The notes under the pieces are model-generated. The model was given only the letters and a program-made list of their open reading frames with translations, did not search any database and was not told where the DNA came from. From the NCBI RefSeq assembly GCF_019649055.1, contig NW_026570229.1, positions 1,364,001-1,428,000 on the forward strand: 64,000 bases of DNA, in the 5' to 3' direction. This stretch comes from Paramacrobiotus metropolitanus. Taxonomy: Eukaryota > Tardigrada > Eutardigrada > Parachela > Macrobiotidae. Shown piece by piece: positions 33,461 through 43,738 of this stretch. The position numbers and the translations under genes were made by a program. The number at the start of each line of letters is the position of its first letter. Position 1 is the first letter of the stretch.

Positions 33461-34993
33461 ATGTCCGGGTTACTTATTCCCGTCATAACCAAAATCGGCG
33501 GGTCGGTGGCACACCAGTTGGGTAAAGTGGCAGTGGAGCAGTTGAATGACAAGCTGAACAAGAACGACCCCGATTCCAAAGATGCCAGGGAAATCGCTGC
33601 GTGGTACTATATAACGTACGACCAGAGAGTTGAGTTACGGAATATTGAGAACCGTCTAGAGGTGGCGATTCATGATGCTACAAATTCCCTGGGGACTGAA
33701 ATCGCTAAACTGCAGACAGTTCTCATGTACCAACGGATTGATGACCGACTGCATTTGCTGTGGGAAGCATTACGCAAAATGGGGACAGCCGACGAGGCGA
33801 CATTCCTAGGGCGACGCGATCAATTCTGTCAAATATACCGCGAGAATAAGCCGGAACAACTGCTGAGCATCTTATTTAAGGATATCACCCAAACCGGAGT
33901 CAATCGGCAATTATTGAACGGAATAATTAACAGCTGTGATTATCCAGTGTTTGAGAAATGGTGCGAGTGCATTATGCTGGACGTGATGAAGATGTGCATC
34001 TGCATGATTACTTACTGTGACATCGCAGCGGAAATCGATGCAAGATTCCAGGCCAACGCCCAGATAATGAAGGAGGATGTGGAGAATGCAGCGCGCAGGG
34101 CGGCGGGAATTGCGAATGCTCTCGAGGAGGCGAAAATTACGTCTAGTTGCAAATTCTTACAAGGAGACCAGTCAGCTTTGATGAAAGTGGTGGATGGGTT
34201 TTTTATTACTGTTTGTGAGAAAGAAACTGCCGTCAATGAAGACTGCGCTAAAGAATTTGAGCAATTGCTGAATGAGAAGTATTCTTGGATGAACTGGATG
34301 GTGGTGGTTTACGCAAATCAAATGGGTAAAATGCGAAATATTGCGGTAAAGTGCTTTGGGCGAGCTGACCATGTTTTCCTTGCCGAATCCGTGCACTCCA
34401 AAATCTTAACATCTTGGGCTACACCCAATGCGGTCGATAAGCCGACGCATCGCATCATCGCATCCGGATGCCATTATGGTTTACTACTCTGTCGACGACA
34501 GTATCAGTATGCACTCTCCGGTTGTCGACAGCAGTCTGTCGCCGTCTTCTGGAAAAGACGGAATTATACAATTATGCATAATCCTGACCTTGGCGAGAAC
34601 TGGACGCGACTGTCAATCGAGGAAGCGTTTCCGCCCATCGAAGGCCTCCAGATAACCGGCAGCCTGTTACGACCAGGAACAAACGTGGAAGATGGATATT
34701 ACAAGAGAGTGGAGCTAAATACTCGAAACTTGTGTGAACAACGGCATTGCAAGCTAGAATTGCGAATTGATCACGAAGGCGGCCGGCGTGCCGGCCAGCT
34801 GGGGGTGTCTCCGGTTCGATACACTGAGATTCCTGATTGGCTTTCCACTGTACGATTCCGTGAGCTGAAGCCTGAATGGCTCCAGTTTTTTTTTGGCAGC
34901 ACGGTTACTGGTCGGAGGTTCCAGGATCCTAAGATTCAGCAGTGGTTTGAGTGGAGCGTACTGGGAGTTACCCCGGGTAAGCCGGCTATGTAG
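33461..34993 (+). CDS. Unrecognised 510-residue protein, single exon
   Basis: A long uninterrupted ATG-initiated frame. Residues 1-30 are amphipathic and hydrophobic (LLIPVITKIGGSVAHQLGKV), with no clear signal peptide. Residues about 45-105 look helical (AAWYYITYDQRVELRNIENRL, LQTVLMYQRIDDRLHLLWEAL), followed by a Cys-rich hydrophobic patch (CECIMLDVMKMCICMITYCDI) that may be membrane-active, then an Ala-rich helix. The C-terminal third is basic and beta-like (KLELRIDH, WLQFFFGSTV). The N-terminal layout recalls rapunzel-like helical proteins, but that is only an impression. No neighbour hints at a role. Being intronless, it could be a retrocopy. Confidence 0.6.
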   Translation: MSGLLIPVITKIGGSVAHQLGKVAVEQLNDKLNKNDPDSKDAREIAAWYYITYDQRVELRNIENRLEVAIHDATNSLGTEIAKLQTVLMYQRIDDRLHLLWEALRKMGTADEATFLGRRDQFCQIYRENKPEQLLSILFKDITQTGVNRQLLNGIINSCDYPVFEKWCECIMLDVMKMCICMITYCDIAAEIDARFQANAQIMKEDVENAARRAAGIANALEEAKITSSCKFLQGDQSALMKVVDGFFITVCEKETAVNEDCAKEFEQLLNEKYSWMNWMVVVYANQMGKMRNIAVKCFGRADHVFLAESVHSKILTSWATPNAVDKPTHRIIASGCHYGLLLCRRQYQYALSGCRQQSVAVFWKRRNYTIMHNPDLGENWTRLSIEEAFPPIEGLQITGSLLRPGTNVEDGYYKRVELNTRNLCEQRHCKLELRIDHEGGRRAGQLGVSPVRYTEIPDWLSTVRFRELKPEWLQFFFGSTVTGRRFQDPKIQQWFEWSVLGVTPGKPAM

Positions 34994-35638
34994 TAATCGG
35001 TTGGCTCCCCTGCCCCCGTGTGGTGCGTAACACGAATCACCGGGGAGCGTCTGTCATTAGTAACCAGTGTATTCGACAGTATAATCATAGTGATCGGTCT
35101 TTTAAGCAGATCGAATAACACTCTTTGTGAGCTTCATAACCTACCCGAGAGGTTGCAGCTGTCGTACACTCGTAAAGTGCTGACTGAGTCTTCTTTTCGA
35201 TGTTCAGTCATGCAGTGCCCGGTCATGCAGTGGCAGCAGTACCAGTGCACTTTCTACTTGGTAGCAGAGCTACGGTGCATATGAGCGTTTAATGGCAGTA
35301 ACCGATGCCTGAACTCCACATTTTCCTTTACTGCTGAACGTGGAAGACCTTCACTACGCTTCGATGAGTCAGTTGTATACCGGTAATCATCTAGCACACC
35401 GAGGGCGGTATGTACCGTGCCACATATGGCGGTTGGTGACCAATATACTGGTTTCGCACTTTCGCGCGCAGTGTCAAGTTAGCAAGTTCAACGCCAACAC
35501 CCGACGTGACGCGTGAGTTACGTATCTGTTGATCTAATATCTTGCCTTGAGTACTAATCTAATAGCTGAACCGTAAAGAGGTCGACTGGCTAGCGGAATG
35601 AAAATAATAATTCCGTAATTGTGGCATAACAAATTTGA
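34994..35638. other. Intergenic; no gene seen
   Basis: No recognisable protein or repeat, apart from a small doublet GTCATGCAGTG near 35205-35230. Confidence 0.4.
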
Positions 35639-36025
35639 GTGAAAATGTACTCAAAGATTAACATTCTGTTGTCAATTATCTCGATCATAGGCTTGGATCC
35701 GACATCAGAGGATTTTTTGTGGCTTTTCGCAACCATAAAGCGTCAGGCTGGTTCGACCGAGGTGCAAAAAGCGATAGCCTGGATGATTAAGAACCGGGCG
35801 GATCATTGGGGCTGCAGTATTTATGAGGTGTGTCGAGATATTATAGCACGGAGTAACCAAAATGCTATCGGAAATGGGTACAGACAGCCGAAATTCGATA
35901 GTTGGCTGGTTAACATCTATGACGAGCCAGACCCGACAGAAGGTGCGCTGTACTATAACAATCCAGACAAAATGCACTGGCCGTCAGTGTACACTGATGG
36001 AACAGCATTCCATCGGCATCCATAA
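35639..36025 (+). CDS. Small SleB/CwlJ-like (Hydrolase_2) protein
   Basis: A frame of 128 codons. A hydrophobic start (MKMYSKINILLSIISIIG) could be a signal peptide. Residues about 30-128 follow the bacterial spore cell-wall hydrolase SleB/CwlJ fold: VQKAIAWMIKNRADHWGCSIYEVCRD matches the VxxVIxNR-x-P-x-TVxxVI region, and EPDPTEGALYYNNPDKM matches the DPTxGAxYYxNPD signature, ending in a His-rich TAFHRHP. The usual catalytic Glu of the first motif (GES/GEA) is not obvious here (KRQAGSTE), so activity is doubtful. It starts 15 bases before a 15-bp string that recurs after its stop. It may be a transferred bacterial gene or an animal homologue. Confidence 0.48.
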   Translation: MKMYSKINILLSIISIIGLDPTSEDFLWLFATIKRQAGSTEVQKAIAWMIKNRADHWGCSIYEVCRDIIARSNQNAIGNGYRQPKFDSWLVNIYDEPDPTEGALYYNNPDKMHWPSVYTDGTAFHRHP

Positions 36026-36040
36026 AAGACTGATGGATAG

Positions 36041-37203
36041 GCTTGGATCCGGGAGTGGATTTTCGTTCAAGAAGGTTTCCAAATAAAAAGAAATTACACC
36101 GAAGATTTGGAGAAGCTCTTCCAATGCGCATGTCAAACCGTCGATTTTAATGAGGACCGGGACAACGCAATTCGCAGTGTCAACGCGTTTGTCGAAGCTC
36201 ATACGAAAGACAACGTGCACGATCTCTTGTTGCCAGTGGATGTGATACCGTACCGTACCAAAGTGATTTTGGTCAACGCATTGTACTTCAGAGCTTGCTG
36301 GGAGCAGCAGTTCAGTCCGAGTAAAACGTCACTAAAACCGTTCACAACCGCCGAAGGAATTTCAGTTCCAGTGGAAACGATGCATAAAAAGTTCATTAAC
36401 TATAAATATCACGAGAGCAAGGAACTGGGCGGAGCTATGTTCCTGGAATTACCTTTTACGTCGAAATACTGCAGCGCGGTGTTTATTCTGCCGGGGAAGA
36501 AGAAAGTGGAGAAACACTACCAACTGCCGTGGAAAAAGAAGCACGAAGAACCTGCATCTCCCGATCAAGGCTTGGCTGAACTGATTAATATGCTGACCGC
36601 GGAAAAGCTTAACCACGCACTGGAGCAGTTGTCCTGTGCGCTCGTAACGGTGCAACTGCCACGCTTCCGTGTAGAACAGAGTGTGGATATGAAACACATG
36701 CTGATCGCGCTGGGCATGCCGACAGCGTTTGATGAACGAAAAGCAGACTTTTCCGGCATCTGCAATCTGTTCCACGATCGACTGCATATTCATGCGGTGA
36801 AACAGAAGGCCTGCATTGGTAAGCCGAATTCGTAAAATCAGTAACGCAAATTATAAGTACCTTTACAGAACAGAATACCGGATTTTATTTAATGATTTTA
36901 TTACTGCCATCCGCATCTTTGACTAACAGTCGCCTCCAGTGCGATCAAGAGAATGTGCAATATTATTTTCTTCGGTCGTCAGTGACTTGATCAACGCAAT
37001 TCGAAAGTCTTAACCCTCCCTTTCTTACAGATTTGAACGAAGAAGGAATGGAAGCATCGGTCTCAACAGTGGTAGTATTAAGCAATATGGGAGGTTATGA
37101 TGCAGCCGAATTTATTGCCGATCGGCCTTTCCTCTTCCTCATTCGACATGTCGCTACCGATACGATTTTGTTTATGGGCCATGTCTCCGATCCCTCGGTG
37201 TAA
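36041..37203 (+). CDS. Serpin, 5'-truncated (two exons visible)
   Basis: Exon 36041-36818 and exon 37031-37203 join in phase (G/AT, giving Asp). The first part covers the serpin middle: FVQEGF, TVDF, VNAFVEAHTKDNVHDLLL, LVNALYFRACWEQQF, then VQLPRFRVEQSVDM, LGMPTAFDERKADFSGI and HAVKQKACI. Exon 2 has the hinge LNEEGMEASVSTVVV and the C-terminal signature FIADRPFLFLIRH then ILFMGHVSDP. The hinge is canonical (Gly, Met, then small residues), so this one should act as a protease inhibitor. About 60-100 N-terminal residues (helices A-C) have no match upstream; in their place is the SleB-like frame, and an in-frame TAG at 36038-36040 precedes the exon. An AG at 36040 could be its acceptor. It is either a partial gene or has an undetected distant first exon. 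Confidence 0.75.
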
Positions 37204-39211
37204 GCTGCTGCGTCGATGTACCGAGGAGCGTGTCTTACCGGAGCATCCTGCTTGGTGCAAAGTACCATCTTTCCGTTTTAAAAGTTCTGTTAGCACGATG
37301 ATGGTTTTGAGTATGGCTCAAGCTTGCAAGCAGGATAACGTGAAGTATTGTGACGGTGCGAATGTTAGCGCGTTTACAAAATGCCATGACCTTTCACCTA
37401 ATACAAGCTTATTAAAATCTCTACTGAGCACGGAATTGTGCGAATTTATGTGAAAGCAAATTGTTCATTCATTGTTCTTCCTGTATATGCAATAAAGTCG
37501 GTTTGACTAATTTTCAGAGAGCCATGGAACTTCCTAGTTTGGGATGGTTTGAAAGAAAATGACCAATGACGTGGTGCCGATTTTGCATACTAAACGTTCC
37601 CTGAAATTTTATCTTCGCATAAGCTGAAATACTTTTTGAAGATATAGTCTTTATGTCATAATACATCGATCGTCTTATCACTTATGATATGGTGTGTGCA
37701 TAATGCCGGAATTACGAGTATTATGGCTGATTGGCTGAATACAGTAGTAGGCGCTATAACGTTTGCGGATCGGAGATTCAGTACATAGGGTTAAAATAGA
37801 AACTAGCGGTGGTTGTTAACCACATTATCGCATGAGCGCGAGCGCCAGTACCACTGAGTAGTGGTACTGGGTTTGTGGAATTGGAAAAGTGAGCCGTGAC
37901 GCTCTTCGTGGCGTCAGACGGATTTATGCTCTTGACGATCAGTTAATTGCAGTGATTGCAGCACCTCGCGCTTCGCGCTCAGTGCAAATAAAGCGAAGAA
38001 AGAAACCAAAACAACCGTAACAACATACAGAAACATGGGGTTCTGTAATAGATGAGTTTATTGGGCAATAGCCGCCATAACAACAAAAAGTGCAAGCGCG
38101 GGCACACTACTTTACAGTTAAAATTTAAACATTAAAAAAACAACCAAAATCTCTATCCGCCCGCGGGTGAAAAGGCAAAAGTTCTGTAATAGTAGAAAAC
38201 AGGAAAGAGAACATGAGGTGTATAGTGTTCCCATGGACAACATGCAAATCCCTATTGTACCACCCGTGGCGTCTTCTAAAACACTATCTCAAAAACAAAT
38301 AACGCAGACCCATGGATTGCCACCACGCTGCAGTCAGTGGCGTCATGAATCAGTTTTATTTCTCGGTTCGCGCGGTTGAAAGTTTTAAGGGAAGGCCGAT
38401 CGCAAAACAAACTTTGTCGCGGATAAAAATTTTAATTTCCTCGAGTCAGGATAAATAACACTGCAACGATTAGGTCAGAGGTTATTTTCAGATGCCGACT
38501 ATAAAAGAAAGAATTGGAACGTCACTCAAAGCCCCTAAGGATGTAAATAAGGTTGTCCAGAGGTGAAAATAGGAACAATAATGCCATCAGCAAGGAATTG
38601 TGTGGGTGCGAGCGCTATAACATAGGATTTGCGGTGACCTGTTGTTTTTATTCCGGCGGATGTTACTAGCAACTCCTTCCACGTACTGATGATGAATGCT
38701 GGCGAAAACATATAGAGCATTATTGACACGCCCCACAACAGAGTCTTCCCCAGTGTATCGCGAAATAATAAAAGTGCGCATTGTCTCTCCGAAACGGGTA
38801 TTAGTCATTTATTATATTCGTATTCCATGTGTAGATCAATCTGAAATGTCCATACGGTGTTAATGACACAATTTTGACATGCAAGACGACAAATCAACCG
38901 GCATTCCTGAAAAAGCTGGGTAGACGCTTTCCTATACAGTCTTTAGTTATCACTTCTCGTCACTGGTACATCAACGGTTCAAATACTAGTACGATATGTT
39001 CACTCGTGTTTTTGGTGATGAAATGCCGTCTTTGAACCGTCAAGTACAAGTGACCTACTGCCAAGAGAATCGAAGTACGGCGAACGAGAGACTATTACTG
39101 CATTCTTGCAAACAATAATATAAACGCTCGCTTTTTTTAGTTGGTGCACTCTCCGCAATTTATTCTTCTTTTTATATTGCGCTCCAAACGTAGCCAGGTT
39201 TAGAATCCGCC
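37204..39211. other. Intergenic; contains an inverted repeat; no gene seen
   Basis: Arms at 38960-38983 (TCACTGGTACATCAACGG...) and 39031-39053 are imperfect reverse complements, spacing 47 bases. Elsewhere no protein was recognised. A TATA-like TAATATAAACG at about 39117 may serve the GPCR at 39212. Confidence 0.45.
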
Positions 39212-40198
39212 ATGATTACCGAAGCTGCTATCAACACCAGCGTCAGCATCACGTACTGGGAGCTGCACTATATTGTAGCGGTCAACCGTAGCAGCGTCCT
39301 CTTCAGCATCAACAACGCCACACATGTCCAGCACGGATGGACGCTGCTGCTGGGCGGGAAAACCGGCTGCTCCATCGTCTCCCTGCTGTTGAATATTGCC
39401 GCATTAACGTATCATGTTTTGTACCCGGTCCAGATCACACCCTTCACCGTCTACTTACTGGCGCTGTTCATCGCCAACACTGTATACCTGATCACCGTGC
39501 GCCCGTTGGCCTTACTGGCAGAATTCTACGGCATATGGTTGTGGAATCATCCAGCCTGCGTTTTCTACAACTACTGCAACCGGGTCTTGACCGTTGTGCC
39601 GATTTACGGTCACCTGCTGATCTCGGTCAACCGATTGTGGGCGGTCATATTCCCTTTTTCGTATCGGGAAAAGCATACAAAGGTCATGGTGGCGCTGTTG
39701 TGCGTGGGGATGGTGGGGTACGTGCACGCGCTAGATCTGCCCCCGTTTTTGGTCGACATGCATTATCACGTGCCAAGGAATTTCCGAGCGTGTCAGCATG
39801 TTTCAGGGAAGATGCTGCTGTGGAACCATGTGGAGATGTATTTGAATCGCATATTCCCGCTGGTCTTCATCTTAACGGCGTATGTTTTTATTCTTATTCA
39901 TCGGAGTCAGCGCCGCAACGCAAGAGGCAGTCGCATCGCATCGCCCATTCCCATGGAAGATGTTAAAGGTCACGGGAATGCAGTGGCGCGCGCGCTGTCG
40001 CAGAAGCCGCCGCATCGGATCGTTAAGCCGTTTGTCGTTTTGACGCTGACGGCGGTCAGCGTGCTGGTGTGCTGGCTGCCGGCGTTCACCTACCATTTCG
40101 GCATCGTCAAACTGGACTATGATGTCGTATCGATTCTGTACTCCCTGCAGATGCTCTTGGATCCGATGACGTGGTTTTTCAGCCTTCGCAAGACATAG
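39212..40198 (+). CDS. Class A orphan G-protein-coupled receptor, single exon
   Basis: 328 codons with seven hydrophobic segments. The N-terminus carries several N-glycosylation sequons (NTS, NRS, NAT). TM3 ends with NRLWAVIFPFSYREKHT in place of the DRY box. ECL1 and ECL2 cysteines are present (HPACVF, RACQHV). TM6 has the CWLP motif (VLVCWLPAF), and TM7 has LLDPMTWFF in place of NPxxY. ICL3 is long and basic. The ligand is unknown. It is related to the two-exon receptor at 57482 through R-(L/I)-WAV-x-FP-x-SYR-x2-HT. Absence of the Asp of DRY and the Tyr of NPxxY suggests altered activation. The gene is intact. Confidence 0.85.
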   Translation: MITEAAINTSVSITYWELHYIVAVNRSSVLFSINNATHVQHGWTLLLGGKTGCSIVSLLLNIAALTYHVLYPVQITPFTVYLLALFIANTVYLITVRPLALLAEFYGIWLWNHPACVFYNYCNRVLTVVPIYGHLLISVNRLWAVIFPFSYREKHTKVMVALLCVGMVGYVHALDLPPFLVDMHYHVPRNFRACQHVSGKMLLWNHVEMYLNRIFPLVFILTAYVFILIHRSQRRNARGSRIASPIPMEDVKGHGNAVARALSQKPPHRIVKPFVVLTLTAVSVLVCWLPAFTYHFGIVKLDYDVVSILYSLQMLLDPMTWFFSLRKT

Positions 40199-40729
40199 AA
40201 CTGCAAACTGCATTCATTCGGCTTTTTCCTTTTAGTGCTTCAAACACTGCTACCAAGTTAGCAGCTAGAAATCGCTGAACCGCTTTAATTTGTCGCTGTG
40301 AGGACTATCCGAAGCCGAAAACGGCTTCAACATTCCTATTAAACTAAGTCATTTTTATAATTTACATTACGGTTACATAAACGCATTGCATCGATTACGT
40401 CTTAAATGGCGATATCCCACATATTATCCAAATGAATTTTTGACGCAATTAAGTCTGACTCCTAAGTGTGTTTGTGAGATTTCTACTTTAACCACCGCTT
40501 AGCGCACCGTTGTACTGTATGTGTACGGTGACAGTGTACCCAATACAGTTACTATGTGGGTAAGCTATTACTGCTTAAAGGAAGCTGGTTGTGATGTTTG
40601 GCGTTTTGTGGCATTTTCTTTATTAAAATTAAGCCACGGCAAACAACATTAAGCCACGGCAAACAACAACGATTTTTTACTGGAATAAGCAGGGCGCTAT
40701 CCACTGGAAACTGAGAAACGGCTGAAAAA
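40199..40729. other. Intergenic; no gene seen
   Basis: Only a small tandem doublet of TTAAGCCACGGCAAACAAC at about 40629-40665. Confidence 0.5.
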
Positions 40730-40801
40730 GGCGCCGATGGGGGAATCGAACCCCGGCTACGTCGTTAGATCCGCGTAGGCAGTACCACTGCACCACGGCG
40801 C
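40730..40801 (-). tRNA. tRNA-like gene, anticodon uncertain
   Basis: On the minus strand 72 bases open GCGCCGTGGTGCAGTGGTAC (a good A box) and contain GGTTCGATTCC (a B box). The D stem (GCAG/CTGC), anticodon stem (CTACG/CGTAG), T stem (GGGG/CCCC) and most of the acceptor stem (GCGCCG/CGGCGC) form. A run of five T follows at once (40729-40725), a Pol III terminator. The anticodon loop is 12 bases (CGGATCTAACGA) instead of 7; reading from its 3' side gives AAC (Val) with a 5-base insertion. It could be an unusual tRNA, a tRNA with a tiny intron, or a tRNA pseudogene. Confidence 0.55.
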
Positions 40802-42296
40802 AATACGTTGAAATCATTTGAAAGATTTTGTCGCTGAACGTGAGCCGCTTCTCTCCTCACACTGGTATAATGTGGGAAATGGATTTCGACGAAATTCTTT
40901 TTTTAATCTTCGTGTTGGACAGGACATCAGAGAGTTAGACTGTGAATATGCTATCTTTCTTCAGAAATCTTGTACATTAAAATATAATGCGAAGATACTG
41001 TATTCGCCGGTAACTGCGGCATGAGAATGCACTATGCAGAAAGGAGATTTTATAGCGCTGAAGGCAACCTTTGCCAGCCTATGAGTTATTACAGCTTCGC
41101 GTGCATGATTACTGTACTAAAAGATCCGGGTTCATCCAGGTTACATCTCTTCAGGGCACACATGCACCAGATACCCACCCGTGTGGTGCACCCATGGTCA
41201 GGATAAAAAGGCAGTCACAGTTAAAAAGAAACGGTGAGAATCTGAAAAGAATCTAAGTAGAAAAAGATTTCTATGATCATGAAAACGGAAGGGAATTTTT
41301 AAAAAAGGGTGTAGGAAAAACGTTAGAAACACGAATTCCGGCATTTTCATAACCAACTTTTGTGATATCTGCTTTGAAAAGTATTTCCAAAGTATGTATT
41401 CCGAAGTTTATGCAAAATTGCTTGCTCTAAAAATAATCAAGATTTCCACCGCAAACGTTTTCTCGCTCTTTTAAAATTGTCCCACCAACTCGCCGAAAGA
41501 GGCATAACGTGACGTAGCTGTGCTTAAATAGAATATGTATCTGGAGCAACGCGTATGTGAAAGCAGCGCTGTCTACACTAGTGCTGGGTTGGTTGAACTT
41601 GGCACCCACCCGGAAGAAATAAGAAAGAATACTTAATATTATTGGTCTTCCTAAGCAACTTTGCAGATGCCAGCTTTAACATTTGCTTAGGCGTACCCGA
41701 GTCTGGTGGATCGAACACCGCTCGCGTCATAAAACATTGCTGTTTCCTGGTTACACAGTTACCCAGAACGACGGCTGTTTAATGTGCATGATTATCGTTA
41801 ATAAATTGCAGCCTGTTCACATGAGGCACCAAAACCAGCACAAAGTTTGCCTAAAGGATATCTCCAGCATTACACGTTTGTAGGCCTTGGATGCGTTTAC
41901 AAAGTTTTGCGAGATTTTGATGAGCGGTCATTTAGTGCACAACTGCGGAAGTCCAGTCTGAAGTCACTAGGTACGAGGTACGTCTTTTATTCAGCAACCG
42001 GCTTGTGCGCATTTTAACGACAACAAGCGTACACCGCCTAAAGCTGACAAAGACCCGGAAACGTCCAAATAAATTTTAAGCTATCACTAAAGTTTTTATT
42101 ACTGCAGTGGATTCACTGGTCTGTCGATACCAGTCAACACCACCAGTCAGCGAGCGCGACATATAGGGAAGGTTAATGCCGGAACAAAATTAATTTCATC
42201 TTCTCCAGGCACGAGTAACTGTTTCTTCTAATTTATTACTAGTCTACAGAAATATCCTCATGATTAATTAGTGCCGGGCCTACTGGCATTGACAAG
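40802..42296. other. Intergenic; no gene seen
   Basis: Several short frames, none with a recognisable protein. No strong repeat noticed. Confidence 0.4.
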
Positions 42297-42300
42297 AAAG

Positions 42301-42309
42301 GTATAAAAG
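42301..42309 (+). promoter_or_regulatory. TATA box of the serpin at 42397
   Basis: GGTATAAAAGCG lies about 95 bases before the ATG. The paralogous serpin has a matching ACGTATAAAACGCG before its ATG at 48249. Confidence 0.55.
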
Positions 42310-42396
42310 CGTAAAAGCTTGTAGTAGAAACCCATAATACACATTTTTTGTTTCCGTTCACATCTGTTGTACCGTATACGATCGAAATTTTTCAGT

Positions 42397-43738
42397 ATGA
42401 CGCACTTCCTTACATTAAGCATCGCAGCGGTGACTTTCTTTTTCGCACCGCTCTTTCACCCAGTCTCCGGCGATGCGAAACTTGGCCCGGACGAAATCAA
42501 GTACAATCCCGTCGTGACGGCATTCGACGTGGACGTGTACAAGCATACGCGTGATGCCACGAAAGACAACGGCAACATCGTCGTCAACGCCCTGCAGCTC
42601 AACGCCGCGCTAATGATGGCCTGCAATGCCGCCAATGGTGCCACCGAGAAGGAGATCAAAGCCCTCTTCAAGCTGACCGACAACGCCTCATGCCTCGATC
42701 TGTTCGGGGTTATTTTCAAGATGTATACCGCCGCGCCGCATCGGGAATTCGAATCCGGGCCTATGGTGAACCTACTGAATGAGAAATACTTCACGGCGAA
42801 CCGCGCGTACGTTGACAAGACGGTCCTGTTAAACGACAAGTTCATGCAGGGCATTGGCAGTAAGTTCAACATGACACCGGTGGTCGCCGACTTCGCCGGG
42901 AACCCGGAAGCCGCTCGCCAGGCCATCAACACCTGGGTGAACAAAATCACGGAGGGCAATATCAAAGAGTTTTTGCCGGCGGGAAGCGTGACAGGGTCCG
43001 AGCGGTTGATCATTCTCAACGGGGACTTCCTCCGCTTGCAGTGGGCGTCCACGTTCGATCCTACCAAAACGGAGAAGTCTACGTTCGTTAGCGCGGATGG
43101 GTCGAAATCGCAGACGCCGTATATGAGCCTGAACGCTAATGTCGGCTTCAAGAGCTTCGATGCCGCCAGGAATATCCCGGCGTTCACGGCAGTGAAGCTG
43201 CACAGCAAGTACTCCACGTATTCCCTGTCCCTTCTCATGCCCGACAACCCCAAGGATTTCGCGGCACTGGAGAACGCCCTGACGCCGGAGTTTATCGACA
43301 GTGTCGTGGGTGCGAATATGCCTCGTCAGACGGTTAGCATAAAAATACCAAAATTCGACCTGGATGTCACAACCGATTACAAGAATGTTTTGGAGAGTAT
43401 GGGTGTAAAACAGCTGTTCAGTAAAACGGCCGATCTATCCCGCATGACGACAGCGACGGTCAGTGTGGACGCATGGACCCATCACGCCATGATCGGTAAT
43501 GAATTTTTGGGCTTCTTTATTAGTGATACTTTATTTATTTCATCCTAACAATTTTTTTTATTCGACAGAGGCCAATGAATTTGGGTTGAAAGCACTGTCC
43601 ACGAGTGCCAGTGCCATCGGGAAACTCGTACTCGCAAGGGGTGCGTTACCTCAGTCATTTGATCACCCGTTCCTTTTTATTGTCCAAATTGAACAGACTG
43701 GATACATCACACATATTGGAAGAGTCACTAAATTGTAA
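42397..43738 (+). CDS. Secreted serpin A, two exons
   Basis: Exons 42397-43495 and 43569-43738 join in phase 1 (G/AG, giving Glu); 422 residues. The ATG is chosen because a signal peptide follows at once (MTHFLTLSIAAVTFFFAPLF). The serpin core runs through DVYKHTRDATKDNGNIVVNALQL, INTWVNKITEGNIKEFL, LIILNGDFLRLQW, YSLSLLMPDN and IKIPKFDLDV to GVKQLFSKTADLSRM. Exon 2 alone encodes the hinge, reactive loop and C-terminus (FDHPFLFIVQI...ITHIGRV). The hinge reads NEFGLKALSTSA: Gly at P15 is kept, but P14 is Leu and P13 Lys instead of Thr/Ser and Glu, so inhibitory activity may be weak or lost. Its closest relative here is serpin B at 48249. Confidence 0.88.

Noticed and set aside
40755-40775. Suppressor-type CTA anticodon in the tRNA-like gene
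   Set aside because: CTA can be read in the long loop, but with it in place the anticodon stem does not pair; only the 12-base loop fold keeps the stem.
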